Origin: Sclerurus mexicanus
Taxonomy: Eukaryota; Chordata; Aves; Passeriformes; Furnariidae
Reading direction: 5' to 3'
DNA: 64,000 nucleotides
Assembly: GCA_013396755.1 (NCBI GenBank)
Contig: VWZF01006727.1
Location: 124,215-188,214 of the forward strand
The notes under the pieces are model-generated. The model was not told the DNA's origin. It was given only the letters and a program-made list of their open reading frames with translations, and ran no database searches. The translations under genes and the position numbers were made by a program. Positions 38,671 through 51,200 of the stretch are shown one piece after another (position 1 is the first letter of the stretch; each line of letters starts with the position of its first letter).

Positions 38671-39050
38671 CATTTCAGCTGGAAGGGACCCATCAGGATC
38701 ATCAAGTCCAACTGTCTGATCAAGTCAGGGCTGGCCGAATTAAAGCATGTTATTAAGGGCACTGTGCAAATATCTTTTAAACATTAACAGGCCTTGGGCA
38801 TTGACCACCTCTCTAGGAAGCCTGTTACAGCGTTTGACCACCCTCTTGGTAAAGAAATGCTTCCTATTGTCCAGTCTGAACCTCTCCTTGTGCAGCTTTA
38901 AACCATTCCCTCACATCCTATCACTGGATACCAGGGAAAAGAGCTCAGCAACTCCCTCTCCCCTTCCTCAGCAACCTTAGGGAGCAATGAGGTCACTTCT
39001 CAGAGCAGATCTTGGCTGAAGTAGGAAAAACAGTTCCTTTAAAACAGCCA
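38671..39050 (-). mobile_element. CR1 LINE 3' fragment
   Basis: Reverse-complement CR1 with AGCTGGAAGGGACCCATCAG, GGATCATCAAGTCCAACTG, GGTAAAGAAATGCTTCCTAT and CAGTCTGAACCTCTCCTTGT in normal order. About 380 bp, with the inner boundary near 39050 approximate. Its terminal motif is replaced by the pentanucleotide array. Confidence 0.92.
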
Positions 39051-40792
39051 GGAGAGTGATGTATTTTTTTTCTTTGTGTTTGAAGACAGCCTTGCTCTAT
39101 GGAAAGTTCATACTGTCTTCAATGAAGAGAATTCTCCTTTAAGCAGTTTTAATCACACATGCAGACAAGTGGATTCTCACGCAGAGTCACAAAATGCATC
39201 CTATGCATTTATTTTAGGTTGTTATTTTGGAATGTATCATTTTCACCTATCTGACCCATGATTTTTGAATACATGAAGGTTTCTCTGTACTTTCTTCTCA
39301 TACCAGCTCAGATGACAAATTGATATCAACAGTTTGTATAGCACTGGAATTGCCCATGAACAGAGTGCCTGGAACAAAAATCATATACTCACTTAAAGAG
39401 CATTATTCCCAAATATTTAGGGTAAATTAATACCAAACAAAATAGTTGTATTAAGCACAGCTGAACATATTTAAATTAGTGTGAAATGTGAGATCATAAT
39501 TATAAATTTTACTCTCAAATAAAAGAGAACTTTTAGTATTCTATTACTTAATTACAAGGGAAATTAAATTATTTTCTATTTTTCCTTTTTTTTAAATTAT
39601 TTACTCCAAAATAAAGGTAGTACAGTTTCTATCTTTTCTTTTACTGTCCTTTCCTAAAGATTTATAAATATTTGGGGTTTGTTAATGATGTTAATGATGT
39701 TTTGGATTTTGATGAGTGTTTGTTTGCTTGTTTTTTTAATTTGGCTAATCCTTAGATATAATATTTTTGTGGATTTTTTCCAGTGTTTTTCTATAATTAA
39801 TATACATCATGGTAATGTCATTTGCATTAAAGAAGAGATGTTTCACACCTTTGATACTTGCTTTAGAATATAATTTAAGAGGGAAATATAAGATATGGGA
39901 TAAACTGCCCTGTAAACAAATCTCTGCTGACCTGGAGCAGATAATCTATAAGCACAGCAAGTGGGATTCATCTCAGTTTTAGACATGTACAACATACATC
40001 TTAAAGCCTTCCTTCATCACCAGGGCAGTGGTACAGGCACTTTCAGAGCATGTTTTATCCATCTTCTGTAGACAGACACATTAAGATGAGCCAAAGCACA
40101 TCTTACAAAGTCTATTTCTCTCCACAAAAGAAGAGATTCCTGGAAGACTGCCTGGCATGTAGACATCTGCATTATTATTAAGTAAGATGAATTACATTCA
40201 GCACCCCTAGAGTGCTTCTGAATTGTTAAAATTTCTTGTTGGTAAACAAAGCAAAACAAAATCCTCAAAACAACTAATTAAACAACAAACAAACAAAAAC
40301 ACAGGCAAACTTGAGTTTCCCAACTATACATTTGGTAAGCTTTCCACTGTAATTTCACACACAGCATGACTTACAAACAATTATCCATTAGTGTGCACAG
40401 AAGCATTGTGGATCAATTGTTAGATCAACTTATATTTAAAAGGCAGTGCTGGGTATCTGGCTCCACAGAAAGCTGCAGTAACCTTCCTTAAAGCCTCTGG
40501 CTCTAGTATTGATAACAAGTACAAACCTTGTGCTCATAAACCATTGAGTTTGGTAATTCAGTAACCTCACGCAAATTTAGAGCCAGCTGAACTTCCTTTG
40601 GTTTGTGGAGCTACTGATTTACATTAGCTCACAGAACTGCCTGGTGTCCTGGTTCTCTGCAAAAAGCACTGCTTGGTTGCCAGAGAGGTGAGATTATCCT
40701 CTGGGACAGGAAGCTGCCCCTCTAGAGAGTTTCCTGATTTTTTTTTTAATCATGTCATCAAAGGGTATTTGCTGAAGACACTATTCATTGAC
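39051..40792. other. Anonymous DNA
   Basis: No recognised gene. An A/C-rich stretch lies near 40245-40305. A sequence GTGTCCTGGTTCTCTGC near 40645 resembles an LTR start, but the rest of an LTR is not seen. Confidence 0.4.
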
Positions 40793-41067
40793 AGGATCTG
40801 AGGGAACAGCCTGCAGTTGTGTCAGGGGAGGTTTAGGTTAGACATTAGAAAAAGGTTCATCACCCAGAGGGTTGTTTGGCACTGGAACAGGCTCTCCAGG
40901 GAAGTGGTCACAGCACAAAGCCTGACAGAGTTCAATAAGTGTTTGGATGATACTCTCAGAACCATGATGTAACTCTTGGGGATGATCCTATGCAGGGCTA
41001 AGGGTTGGACTCGATGATCCTTGTGGGTCCCATCTAATTTGGGTCCCATTTCTGTGATTCTGTGTAA
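40793..41067 (+). mobile_element. CR1 LINE 3' fragment (left arm of inverted pair)
   Basis: Begins GGATCTGAGGGAACAGCCTG and continues GTTGTGTCAGGGGAGGTTTA, GGCACTGGAACAGGCTCTCC and AGGGTTGGACTCGATGATCC. It ends with a TTCTGTGATTCTGTG tail. Same type as the minus-strand copy at 41337-41703. Confidence 0.92.
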
Positions 41068-41336
41068 TTACCTCCAGACACTTCATATATTTCATCTGAC
41101 AATTGCAGTGTTTTGGAAAGACATTTATGACAGGGCAGAGAGAGAGAACAGGTGTGCCTTCTCATTCATAGCTCTTAGTCATGATGCTTTGGTTGGACAT
41201 TGACCATCTTGAAAACATCCCCAGACAAAAGCAAAAAAAAAAAAGCAGACCTGCTCCCACAAATATTGCTTCAGGAACGCACCTTCTGTAAGCAGACTTT
41301 AGACATCGGTAAGCAATCTTACCTAGGTGGAGAAAC

Positions 41337-41703
41337 AGAATCATAGAATCACAGAATATGCCAAGTTAGAAAGGACCTATAAAAAACAAGTCCAACTGCT
41401 GGCCCTGCACAGGACCACCCCAAGAGTCACACCATGTGCCCAAGATTATTGTCCAAATGCTTCCTGAACTTTGTCAGGCTTGGTGCTGTGACCACTTCCC
41501 TGGGGAGCCTGTTCCAGCACCCAACCAGCCTCTGGATGAAGAATATCTAATATCCAAACTAAACATCCCCTGACACAACTTCAGGCCACTCCCTCGGGTG
41601 CTGTCAACAGAGAGAAGTGATCAGTGCTTGTCCCTCTTCTTCCCCTCATGATGAAGATGTAAATGAGACCTGCAATGAGGTCCCTCAGTCTCTTCTCCTT
41701 CAC
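41337..41703 (-). mobile_element. CR1 LINE 3' fragment (right arm of inverted pair)
   Basis: Starts AGAATCATAGAATCACAGAA and continues through CAAGTCCAACTGCTGGCCCT, CACTTCCCTGGGGAGCCTGT, ACATCCCCTGACACAACTTC and CAGTCTCTTCTCCTTCAC. It reads as the reverse complement of the copy at 40793-41067 over most of that copy's length and extends about 120 bp further inward. Confidence 0.93.
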
Positions 41704-44700
41704 ACAAAAACAACTATAATCACATGCTGACAGGATGAAAAATAAATTCAGTTCATCTTTAAACATATTGCTTAACTGCACATCACTGAGAAATCTAGCT
41801 GCAACATATATGTTTAGGTTTTTGCCAAATATTGGCCATGTGTTACACAAATTTTCTATTTTAACCAAACAGATCACAAGAAAATTATATTCTGGTATGT
41901 CAAGGGTACTGATGACTACTGGATTCTACCTACAAAGAAAGTCACACACACTTTTTATATCTACTTCAGGTATGCCACACATGCCTGGGAACATTCCTCT
42001 CTATCACTGAAGCTGGCTGATGTAGAAGAGCCCAGGTTTCACAGCACTAGTAAATTCTCAGCCTGCAGACAGAGAATCTGCCTGGAGAGTGTCTCCTGGG
42101 TGAAGTTCCTGGAAGAATCCTGCTTCAGAACCGAATTCAGGAGTTATTTAAGGTAGCATGAGCCAGCAAGGGCAAAAAGCCTGCAAGGAACTGCTTGAGC
42201 AATCTCCCAGTCTGTGCAGTCACATTCACATGCCCAGCAATGTTCTCCAGCTCTGCTTAATTTACTGACACAGATAGGGCCAGACCATCTTTCATTCTAA
42301 AAGGTGAATCAATCTTTCATCATCGAGGTGTAGATACCTGTGTAGCTGGAAATGCTACCCAGATGGTATTACATCTTCATAAAAATGTGTGATGCTGAAC
42401 ACAGAGCTCAGCCCTATGGTACTATAAGAAGAGAGATTTTAATGGCATCTCCAAAATAATGTATTCTGTAAGTGACTTACACCAGAGATATAAAAGGTCA
42501 TATCAATACAACAATCCCTGTCTTATATTCACCCATCACACTTATGCTTATGAAAGTGAAGAAGGAAAAGAAAATCACCTTTTTAGTACTTGCTGAGAGC
42601 TAAAATATTAATGGTTTATAAACTGAAGTGGAAAAAGAAGTTTCAAAGTTTCAGGACAAAAAAGGAGAAGTATTTATGTGCACTAATGACTCCTTTATAT
42701 AAAAGCAGCTCAGTACATGTCTCAGCTGTCCATATCTTCAGCAACAGGATCAAAATCAGATATATGTATTTTTACTTAACTTACTTAATAAAAAAAAAGA
42801 ACCTGTGCAGATTCTCACAAGAGTGAGACCCTGTGGGTTTACATGTCATGACTACAAAAGACCTTGTCAATGAAGTTTTAAGCACCTTTTCTGCCTAGTC
42901 TTTCAAATGTGTGACATTGAACAAGCACAAAGTTTGGTATATAACAGTTCATGATAAGACAAATTATAAGAAAACAATAAAGGATGCTTATTACTTTATT
43001 CCTTTAATAGTTAAGACTAACTGTTAAGGATAACTACACTTTTCTTAATTTCTTAATAAAAGTTTTGTAGCAATCTCAAAAAAAATCTTTATACTTTTAA
43101 CATTTTGAGCACAAACAAGGGAAGAAATCTTCCAACTTAATTTTCTGATAGCTGCGTTTTGACAGGTGTCTCTTCAGACTGTATCACTACAACATATCAA
43201 CTACAGGCAGGTCTCATTATGCAGGAATACAAGAGATTATTTGAACTGCAGCCTCTGTGTCTAAAATGTCCCCCCATTTGAACTGCAGGCAAGCATGAAA
43301 TGTGCAAACTTGTGTGGTCTCCTGATGACTGAGCAGAGTGCTCAGATTAAAGGTTGCCATCTAAATCATCATCACATTTTAAAAAATAGAGCACTGGCCA
43401 GAACTGGAGGCGAGATGTTCAGCAGAGCTGTGCTGCAGACTTGATGAGAGCAGCTTTGCCGAAGCTCCTGCTACCACCCTGCTGCTCTGCGGATAATTTT
43501 CAGGGCTGTCAGTTGGAATCCTCATTTGCATTACTCACAGATGTCTCTGAAAAGCCATGTATCCTGGGACCGTTTTTATAACACAGGATGTGAAATGAAT
43601 GTACTGTAATTTTAAATTAAACACCTGCAGGTTTTCTTAGTTATCTAGATTTCAAGAAATCCTCCTTCCTTTTACAAGTTAATTCAGTTTAGTTCATTCA
43701 AATTCTACAAGAACATTGAAGATCTTTGTATCTTGCAAGATTATAGAACAACATAAATCATGTGCAACATCCAACTCTTGTCATTTTGAAGATCAGGAAT
43801 AGAAGGAGAGAAATTAGAAGAATTATTTCAACATAAATTCTGGTAAAAGAAGAAGCAGAACAGCTCTGTAGTCTTCTAATTACTATACAGATTTATGAGA
43901 CTTTTTTGTTTGTTTGTTATTGTCTTTGTAACAAAATCTAATGTTTAAATTCCCTAGTCTTTCTTTTAATTTGCCTGAGTACAGTTTCCATATCTTAAGG
44001 CAGTAAACCACCTAAAATTATCCTTGGTATATGGATTGAAGTAATTAGTGTTGATGCATTCACATTAGTATCTCTGGACACCAGTGTCCACTTCTTTTGT
44101 GTTAAATTATATATTTTAAAGGCAAGTACCTCAAAATTTCCCCATTTTCCTTCCAGATTAACTGCTCAAGCTTCTGTATTGAGATTATGCTAACTTATAT
44201 ACATATTTCAATAAACTTCCAATATTCAGAGACATGTTGCAATGGGATTTAAAGATTGCATTATTCATATTACTTGGAGTTATGCACAATACTTAGCTAA
44301 CTTAAACTCAAGGTACATCAGTACTGTTTTGTTATGCAGAAAAAGCTCTGGTGACTGCCCTAATGTAACTATAGGTGTAAGATCCACTCATTAAAAAACT
44401 AATGTCAGAATCAAAGCCAGCACAAACTTTCATTATGCAAACATGAAGTTGACTGGGAGGGCTAACGAGGGTAGAAAGATACCCCAAATGTCAACAGATA
44501 ACTATCAACTTCTAACACAGTCCTTCTTCAGGGAATTTCCCCCATCTATAATAAAGATTTTGCTTACTGGTATTTGAGTACTTATTAGGCTGAAGAATCA
44601 GGAAAGCACAGTCAAAGAGTAAAGTTAATCTCAAACACAACCTATTTCTTAATTTAATGGTATACTTAATGCTATCATTCTCGTTCTTCTCAAATTGGTC

Positions 44701-46554
44701 AGTTTTTGGCAAGATCTTTTAGTCATTGGGTACTAAGAACTGACTGACTAAAAGAAATTGATAGGTGGATTTAATGTTCCTTTCACATAACTGATTTACA
44801 TTTCACAGAATTAATTATTCTGATTTCTTTAAATCTATATTCAGAGGTAGTCATAGTTTAAATAGACATTCATGAAAAAAGGATGGAGTAGCAGCAGCTT
44901 TGTGTGGTGTTCTCAGTTCTGCTCTTTGCCTACTTAAACCAATCATTTTACCTCCATATTTTAAATTTTTATCAATAAAATAGCCAAGTAAGTACAAAAA
45001 ATATCTCAAGAGATCACCTTATCCATCTTTCCATTTTGAGAAAACTGTAATTATGCTTAGAAAATCTCCAAGAGATATTTATCTTGGAGAATTAAAAGGT
45101 TCCAAAACTTACTTTGATAATCTGATTATGATGGAACTTATTGTCTGCTGGTAAAAGTGTTTTGAAAGTTGGTAATTAAAAAGCCTCTACAGTCTTAGGT
45201 GTCATAATAAAGTATGCATTATACAGTTTATATCATAAAGCTTGCTGACCCAAGTGACAACTGTTGGATGTTAGAAATATTGAAGACTTTGGAACAAAAT
45301 CCCAAAGTATTCACTATCAGCTGCAGACTTTAGTATCATGCTTTTATTCTTCCTCAGTTGCTGGAAAAACTGAGGAAAATAACAAATTAAAAGACATGGA
45401 GAGTTTCAGAGCAACATCAATTTATTCTACTACAGATTGTGATCTTGGCAATAAGGCGTCACTAATCCACATCTGTTCAGGATAGGAGTATAATGATGAT
45501 GGAAATGCTTTGCTCATGTCTCTGTTTGATATTTGCCTTGGGAATGTGAGAATACATTTGCATATTCTAGGAGCACCATAATGTGAATGAAGAATGTTTT
45601 TTCACTAAGCAAAATTGTAAAATAAAGCTTAATAAGGGGAAGCCACTTCCTAGTGATGTTACCTATCAGCATGCAAGTGAGCTAGTCTGCTAAGGAAAAG
45701 TGTGCAACTCGTGTTCAAGCTATCAAATTATCACATGTCTAATCTGAAACTTTATTACAAATCTGGCATAATTTGCCTCTCTGATGAGATATGGCATGAC
45801 CTCCATCTCCTGAGAGCCCAAAATGAATTCATGGACAGCCACAAACCTTCTAATTATTGCTGTAAGAGGCTGAAATTTAGGGAGCATTACATTTTGTGAT
45901 AAGCAGCGTGAAAAATTAATCTGACCTTTTAAACAAAAGTTAAGATAAATCAGTGCAAAATCAAAATATTAAAAACTGCTAACATTTTCTTAAGGATTAT
46001 TATGAAGGTTTCACTAAATAGTGATCTTTTTCATGGTTTTTGCAATGAAAATATGCAAAATATACTGAATACTATGAAAAAGAGGCACAAAACTGGTAGC
46101 CAATAATAACTGATACTTCTAGTGCTGAATTCCTTTGTCACCTATATGTAAGTCACATTTTGATGAATACTTAAGCACTATCTGATGGCATGCAAGAAAA
46201 AAACTGAAATAATTTCCAGGAGCACTAGGGTATACCTCCTTCATTGTAATTACAGGAGCTTTATTATGAATACATGCAGAATCAATATGAAAGTACACCC
46301 TCATGTGTTATTAAATGTCAGCTTTTCCCATAAAGTAGAATTTAAGTTTTGGTTTAGTAAAGTACTTAAACATATACATAACTGTAAGGAGGAGTAGTTC
46401 CAGTGACTACATAACAAGGCAAGATAATCAAATTTAAATATTAAGTAAAACCTGTTCTGAAATATGTAATAATAGATTACACAGCTTGCACAGAAGATTT
46501 TTAATTGGTAATGTCTAGTCATTTTGCAAAGGCAAAAGGTACAGTTATGACTGT
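41704..46554. other. Anonymous DNA
   Basis: No recognised gene or transposon. A somewhat more GC-rich patch lies at 43386-43570 and contains an ATTTGCAT octamer near 43527. The remaining frames are short and unsupported. Confidence 0.4.
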
Positions 46555-46680
46555 TAGAGTTGTGAGAAGTCACACAAAGAGGCAAAGTGATTTGGCCAAG
46601 GTTATTTCTACATCACTAGTGGAATTGTGGAAGCATGTCAGCTCAATGTGTGAGGCCTGGATCTGTTTTCCACCCAGGGG
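46555..46680 (-). mobile_element. Possible ancient MIR-like SINE remnant
   Basis: The stretch GAGGCAAAGTGATTTGGCC, CAAGGTTA, then ACTAGTGGAATTGTGGAAGC and CCTGGATCTG parallels the reverse complement of the MIR core as I remember it (GAGGTTAAGTGACTTGCCC, CAAGGTCA, CTAGTAAGTGGCAGAGC, AGGTCTG). Divergence is high, so the call is tentative. Confidence 0.35.
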
Positions 46681-48009
46681 CCATGATGCTTAACAAAATT
46701 ATAACAAAAGCAACACTGAACATCTCTTTTTTATCCTAAAATTGCTTTTTTTGGTAGTTTACTACACTGTGAGAAGAATATTTCACCTGAAGGCAAGAAT
46801 ATATACCAGATGTAACCCTTCTTTGTCTACTACATATAGAAATACAACTTCTAATTAGTGATTGTGTATATTAAATATAAGCTCTAAACTATGAGAAGAT
46901 TTTACCAATATTGCAGCAAGGATGCAAGAAACTCAACTGGACTGAAGACGTAGTTGAAACAGAATTTTTTGTACTTATTATCCCATCCTTTTTAATTGTC
47001 TAGACTCTCAAAACCCCAGTGAGACATAGTTTTATTGCCTTAGAAATACATAATTGTTTAATTTTCACAGAAGACAACTGAGTTGCTTAGGAAAAGGAGA
47101 AACAAAAAAACCCCTGATGTTCTAGAAATTTAGTGTAGGAAATGTAGATGTCTGTAACTACTCTGCTTATGCTAGACTTCTTATGGATTTCATGGAGGAG
47201 GAATAGAATTCTGTGGGACAGTGTGTTCCATTCTAAAATCTGTCAGCGGGATTAACCCCTAAAAGGACCTCTTTCTCTCAACAAAATCAAGTTTAAAGGA
47301 AAAATGTAGGAATCTGTGCTATATATATGTTTAAATGTAGGAGTAATAACATGTCTGTCTTCTATAGATCAGGCAAAGATGCAATCTCGATGGTTTTTCA
47401 CAAGCACCTGGAGGTTTTTGAAAAGCACACCCACCTCTCATTTGCATTAGAAATAGTTTTATAGATTAAATTATAGAAATGTGAATGTTCATACAGGAAT
47501 TTTTGAGACAGAGCCAAAAAATTAGTCCTAAATCCCAAGTAAATATCATCAAATTTGCCAGAAGATAAACTCAAGACTTGTTTGCTCTCACTGAAAATTC
47601 TGATTTTAAAAATAAAATATTGACTATATGGGCATATTGTAAATTAGAAATTAAAACATTTGTTTTAAATGACAGAATGGATTAAAAAATCTTACTATAA
47701 TTATGTTTCAAAGTTTTCCTTCTCTTTATAGGACATGATACAACACATTATCACGAATATTGAAGTTGTTTGGTTTTTTGGTGAAAAAAACCCAGTGTTT
47801 TCTTCCACTTCTGTAAATATTGCTAAGACAAGGGGGGAAACAATAGAAACAAAACCAAAAACATTTATTTTGAAGTCTAATTCGATTTTACTGGTACAGT
47901 CCCCATGGATGCTGTAGAAAATATGTCATTGGAGATTTTCAGTATTTGACTAGATGGAATCCTGAGAAACATGATTTAACTCTGAAAGCATCATTACTTT
48001 GAAAAGAAG
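46681..48009. other. Anonymous DNA
   Basis: AT-rich, with no recognised gene or repeat. Confidence 0.4.
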
Positions 48010-48080
48010 TTTGAACAGAGTGTTTTCCAGAGGTTCCTTACATCCCAAATTACTCTATGATTATTCTTATTCTATGATTG
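48010..48080 (+). mobile_element. Short CR1 LINE 3' terminus
   Basis: About 70 bp with the diverged CCAGAGGTTCCTTACATCCC block and a two-copy TCTATGATTATTCTTATTCT tail ending ATGATTG, as at CR1 ends. Confidence 0.6.
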
Positions 48081-48725
48081 TCTCTCTGGTGGTCAGGTTC
48101 TATACCTCTTAACATTTTGTAATCAAGTCAATCAATTTAAAATAACTGTAACTGAGACTCATGATTCTAATATTCTCCAAAGGCAGAAGAGATCCACGAA
48201 GAAATTTTTGAAAAAGAGAGAAACAGGACTCAGACACATAAAGAAAAATAAAGAATGGAGCACACAGGACAAGAGTGAAGATGGCAGTCAGAGATGTAAG
48301 GGTGTGTGGAATGGAAAGATACATGAATATCCTGAATGTAGGGATATCCAGTCCCTGAGATTGACAACAATTTTATTAGAAACAAAACCCAGAGACAAGA
48401 AGAATAAAAAATTATCACCAGAATGTATAAACCACATGACATTGAGGCAACAAATATGGTATGAAGGACAAGAGCTTGGAGGTCACAGATGGATGGGCCA
48501 GTAAAGGAACCACTTAAATGTAGTCTTATTGCCCTGGGACTTCTGGGAAGAAATTCAACCTTTACTCAGATATAATCACAAACTATTATTGGATGTTTGA
48601 GGAGGCTGGTAGAATAGAGTAAAATTTGTTATAGGGTGTTTTGGAACTGAGTGAATGTGGAAGGGAATATTTAAGGGATGTTTAAGGGAATGACCGAATG
48701 CAGCGAAAGGATTGGAACAAAGACA

Positions 48726-48767
48726 TTTGTGAAGAAACAAGCATTGTTTGTGAAGAAACAAGCATTG
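48726..48767. repeat. Exact 21-bp tandem duplication
   Basis: The unit TTTGTGAAGAAACAAGCATT plus G occurs twice head to tail (48726-48746 and 48747-48767) with no mismatch, suggesting a recent replication-slippage duplication. Confidence 0.95.
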
Positions 48768-49623
48768 CCCTTCTTGGCATCAATAAGGTACACTCTCAGC
48801 CTTGCTTGTGTCCAAACCTGCAAACAGATGCTGTAACACAAAGACTGAGAGGCAGAAAGCCCTCAGATCTCAGAAGCACTCAGACTTGTGTTCCTTTAAT
48901 AACAGTATTGTGAAACAGTAGGAATACTTTCTTTTTACTTTTTTTTTTCCCACTAGTACAAGCTTCTGATACAAAACTTTGCAGCCTTTTAAAAGCAGTA
49001 GCATACATGTTATGCATATTCTGTTAGTCTTGCCTACATCTCTAATGAGACCTGACATTTTCATCTCGTGGTCCATAGTGGCAACAGAACTTGCTTTTGT
49101 CCTGTTAAAAAGACACCTGAATGACATCACTTGCAGACAAAATCAATATGCAAGTCTCTTCTGTTAGCAGGAAAACACACTTTAATGACTACTAAAACTA
49201 ATGAAGCTTGCCTTCCTCATGACTTGTCTCCTATATTCCTGTATTTTTTCAAAGATGTTTCAAACTTCACACATTTTCTCAAGATCCTATGTACTTCTAT
49301 ATCTCCAAGTTTATCCTGGAGTCCAGCACATCTAGTGGCTTCTGTCCTCATGTGGACCCCATGCCAATACAGAATTGCTCTAATGCTGATTTGCTGTATG
49401 GACATTGTCAAATGTGTATGTGTGGATATGCTTGATTTCACATTATATTTTACATAAAGGGACCATGAGACAATCTCCTATTTAATTACTGGTTTTCTTG
49501 AAACTGGTAAAAATATATATCTTAATGAACTCTAACTTTCCATTAAATGTATTTGAATATGATCAAAGAGCTCAAAAATTCCTGAGAGGAGAAGAAAAAG
49601 GAGATAAAGAGGCAGACATGGAG

Positions 49624-49770
49624 AAAAAAAAAAAATTGCAGGGTTTTTTTTTGGGGGGGGGGGGTTGGGGTTTTTTTGGCTTGTCAGGAGTTTTTGAGCA
49701 TTTCTTTGTCTGTTCATTTGTTTGTTTGGGAGGTTTCTGTGGTGGTTTTTGGGTGTTGGTTTCTTTTAAA
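49624..49770. repeat. A12 / T9 / G12 / T-G low-complexity tract
   Basis: A12 (49624-49635), then T9, then G12 (49653-49664), TT, G4 and a long TTTGG-type tail. G-quadruplex formation is possible on the plus strand. The 91-codon Gly/Phe-rich frame across it is not a gene. Confidence 0.85.
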
Positions 49771-50776
49771 TAAGGAAAAAAATCCCCAATGTTAATAGAG
49801 TCAAGTAGCTCTTTTATACAATCTTATTTATAGATAAAGTAATTTCCACAAAATTATTCTTATGGAAAAAAAAATGTGGTATTCTTTCAGTTTCAAGTAT
49901 CCTGTCAGGCCTCTCTTCCCACAAAACTTTAAAATCAAATATGTCTTAACAAATGTATTTACACATGTACAATTTCATAAATATTTTTTGTAGCTGTGGA
50001 TTCACCTAGACTTGTTTTACCTCTAGGATGACATTAGGGAAGTTTTAACCACTCATTTGTATAGCAAGACACTGCCAGCTTTCCCCATCCAGTGTTCAGG
50101 AATTTATCCACCCTACCTTGTTCACCTGGTGTAATGTCCTTGTATGCACTGACTTGAGATAAGAGCTGAAGGAAATTTCTGAGCAGAGGAAAGGAATGTT
50201 GTGTTTTCTATGCTATACTTTCCAGAACAGCACTGAAAGTTATTAGGGGCCTCACAAGTCAGAATAACTCATAACTCATGGACATGCACACTGTGTCGTG
50301 AACTCTCAAACACCGCCAGACAAGCTCACACAACAAACAGTGATGCCACAAACTTTGCTAGCAAAGAACTGTTCTGCTCTTACTTACATTGAAATATACC
50401 ATTCTTGGTAGAACATCTACTATCAGAAGTTATTGAGTTTTAAACTTACTTACTGAAATACATTGATGAAATCACAGGAGGTGTTATTACATTGTTCAGT
50501 TTATAATTTTCATATATGAAAAATATGCCTTTTATTTGTTAGTGTATATACATTTGAGTGAAGTTTGAGAAGAGGCTGTGGAATATAGTAACTTGTTTCT
50601 CTAACTCCATCAGGAAACAGTATCAAGACAATCCCTTATAAGTGTTCTGCAAGAGGGTATGGATGTCTCAGTTCTCAGGTATGCATGTAGATGAGAAAGT
50701 GAGTTGCATAACTGGAAAACCAACCAATCCAGTATCACCTGAAGCGACAACACACGGTAAAAAAAAAAAAAAAAAA

Positions 50777-50801
50777 NNNNNNNNNNNNNNNNNNNNNNNN
50801 N
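50777..50801. other. Assembly gap, 25 N
   Basis: A run of 25 N, of arbitrary or unknown true length, directly after an A run and directly before a CR1 fragment. Missing sequence may include more of that CR1. Confidence 0.99.
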
Positions 50802-51200
50802 AAAAGAGGTGAGAGGTTTCTGGAGTACATTGATGAAAAGTTCCTAACAGATGATCAATGAGCTGGTGAGGATAAGTGCTCTACAAGACCAGGCCTTCAT
50901 TGCTTTAGTCTGTGCTGGTAAGACCAGTCTTGTCGAAGGAAAGTCCGGAGTAATGTTAATTTACGTTCATTGGAGAAGGATCAGGTTACAGAAGATTTAA
51001 ATAAATAGGACTTGCTTAAGCCTAGAGAACCTGTTAGGATGCATGCACAAGTGCTGATGGAGCAGGCCAGTGCCAAAACAAAGCTACTTTTGACTATATT
51101 TGAAAGGTCATGGCAAATGGAGAAGATTCCTGAAGACTGGAAGAAAGCAAAAACCCTGTCTCTTATCTCTGAGACTTTGTATGAATCCAATCTCGTGGAG
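50802..51200 (+). mobile_element. CR1 LINE ORF2 fragment, internally deleted
   Basis: The first part (TTTCTGGAGTACATTGATGA onward to about 50940) resembles the CR1 ORF2 stretch between endonuclease and reverse transcriptase. From about 50970 it jumps to the start of the reverse transcriptase domain. A short frame there contains TIFERSWQMEKIPEDWKKAK, matching the conserved CR1 pattern (S)IIFE(K/R)SWxxGEVPEDWKxA. The several hundred bases expected between these parts are missing and the frame is broken. The 3' half of the element is absent after about 51200. Confidence 0.85.

Larger units (their letters stand above)
48081..50776. other. Anonymous DNA up to the assembly gap
   Basis: No recognised gene. 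It holds the 21-bp tandem duplication at 48726-48767 and the homopolymer-rich tract at 49624-49770. The last 18 bases before the gap are A. Confidence 0.4.

Noticed and set aside
38416..38762. Minus-strand frames with long Phe-Tyr-Ser-Ile-Leu repeats
   Set aside because: They are the translation of the TAGAA microsatellite and the adjoining CR1, not protein genes.
40640..40665. TGTCCTGGTTCTCTGC resembling an LTR start
   Set aside because: No further LTR blocks (TATA, R/U5 or terminal TTAAACC) follow before the CR1 at 40793.
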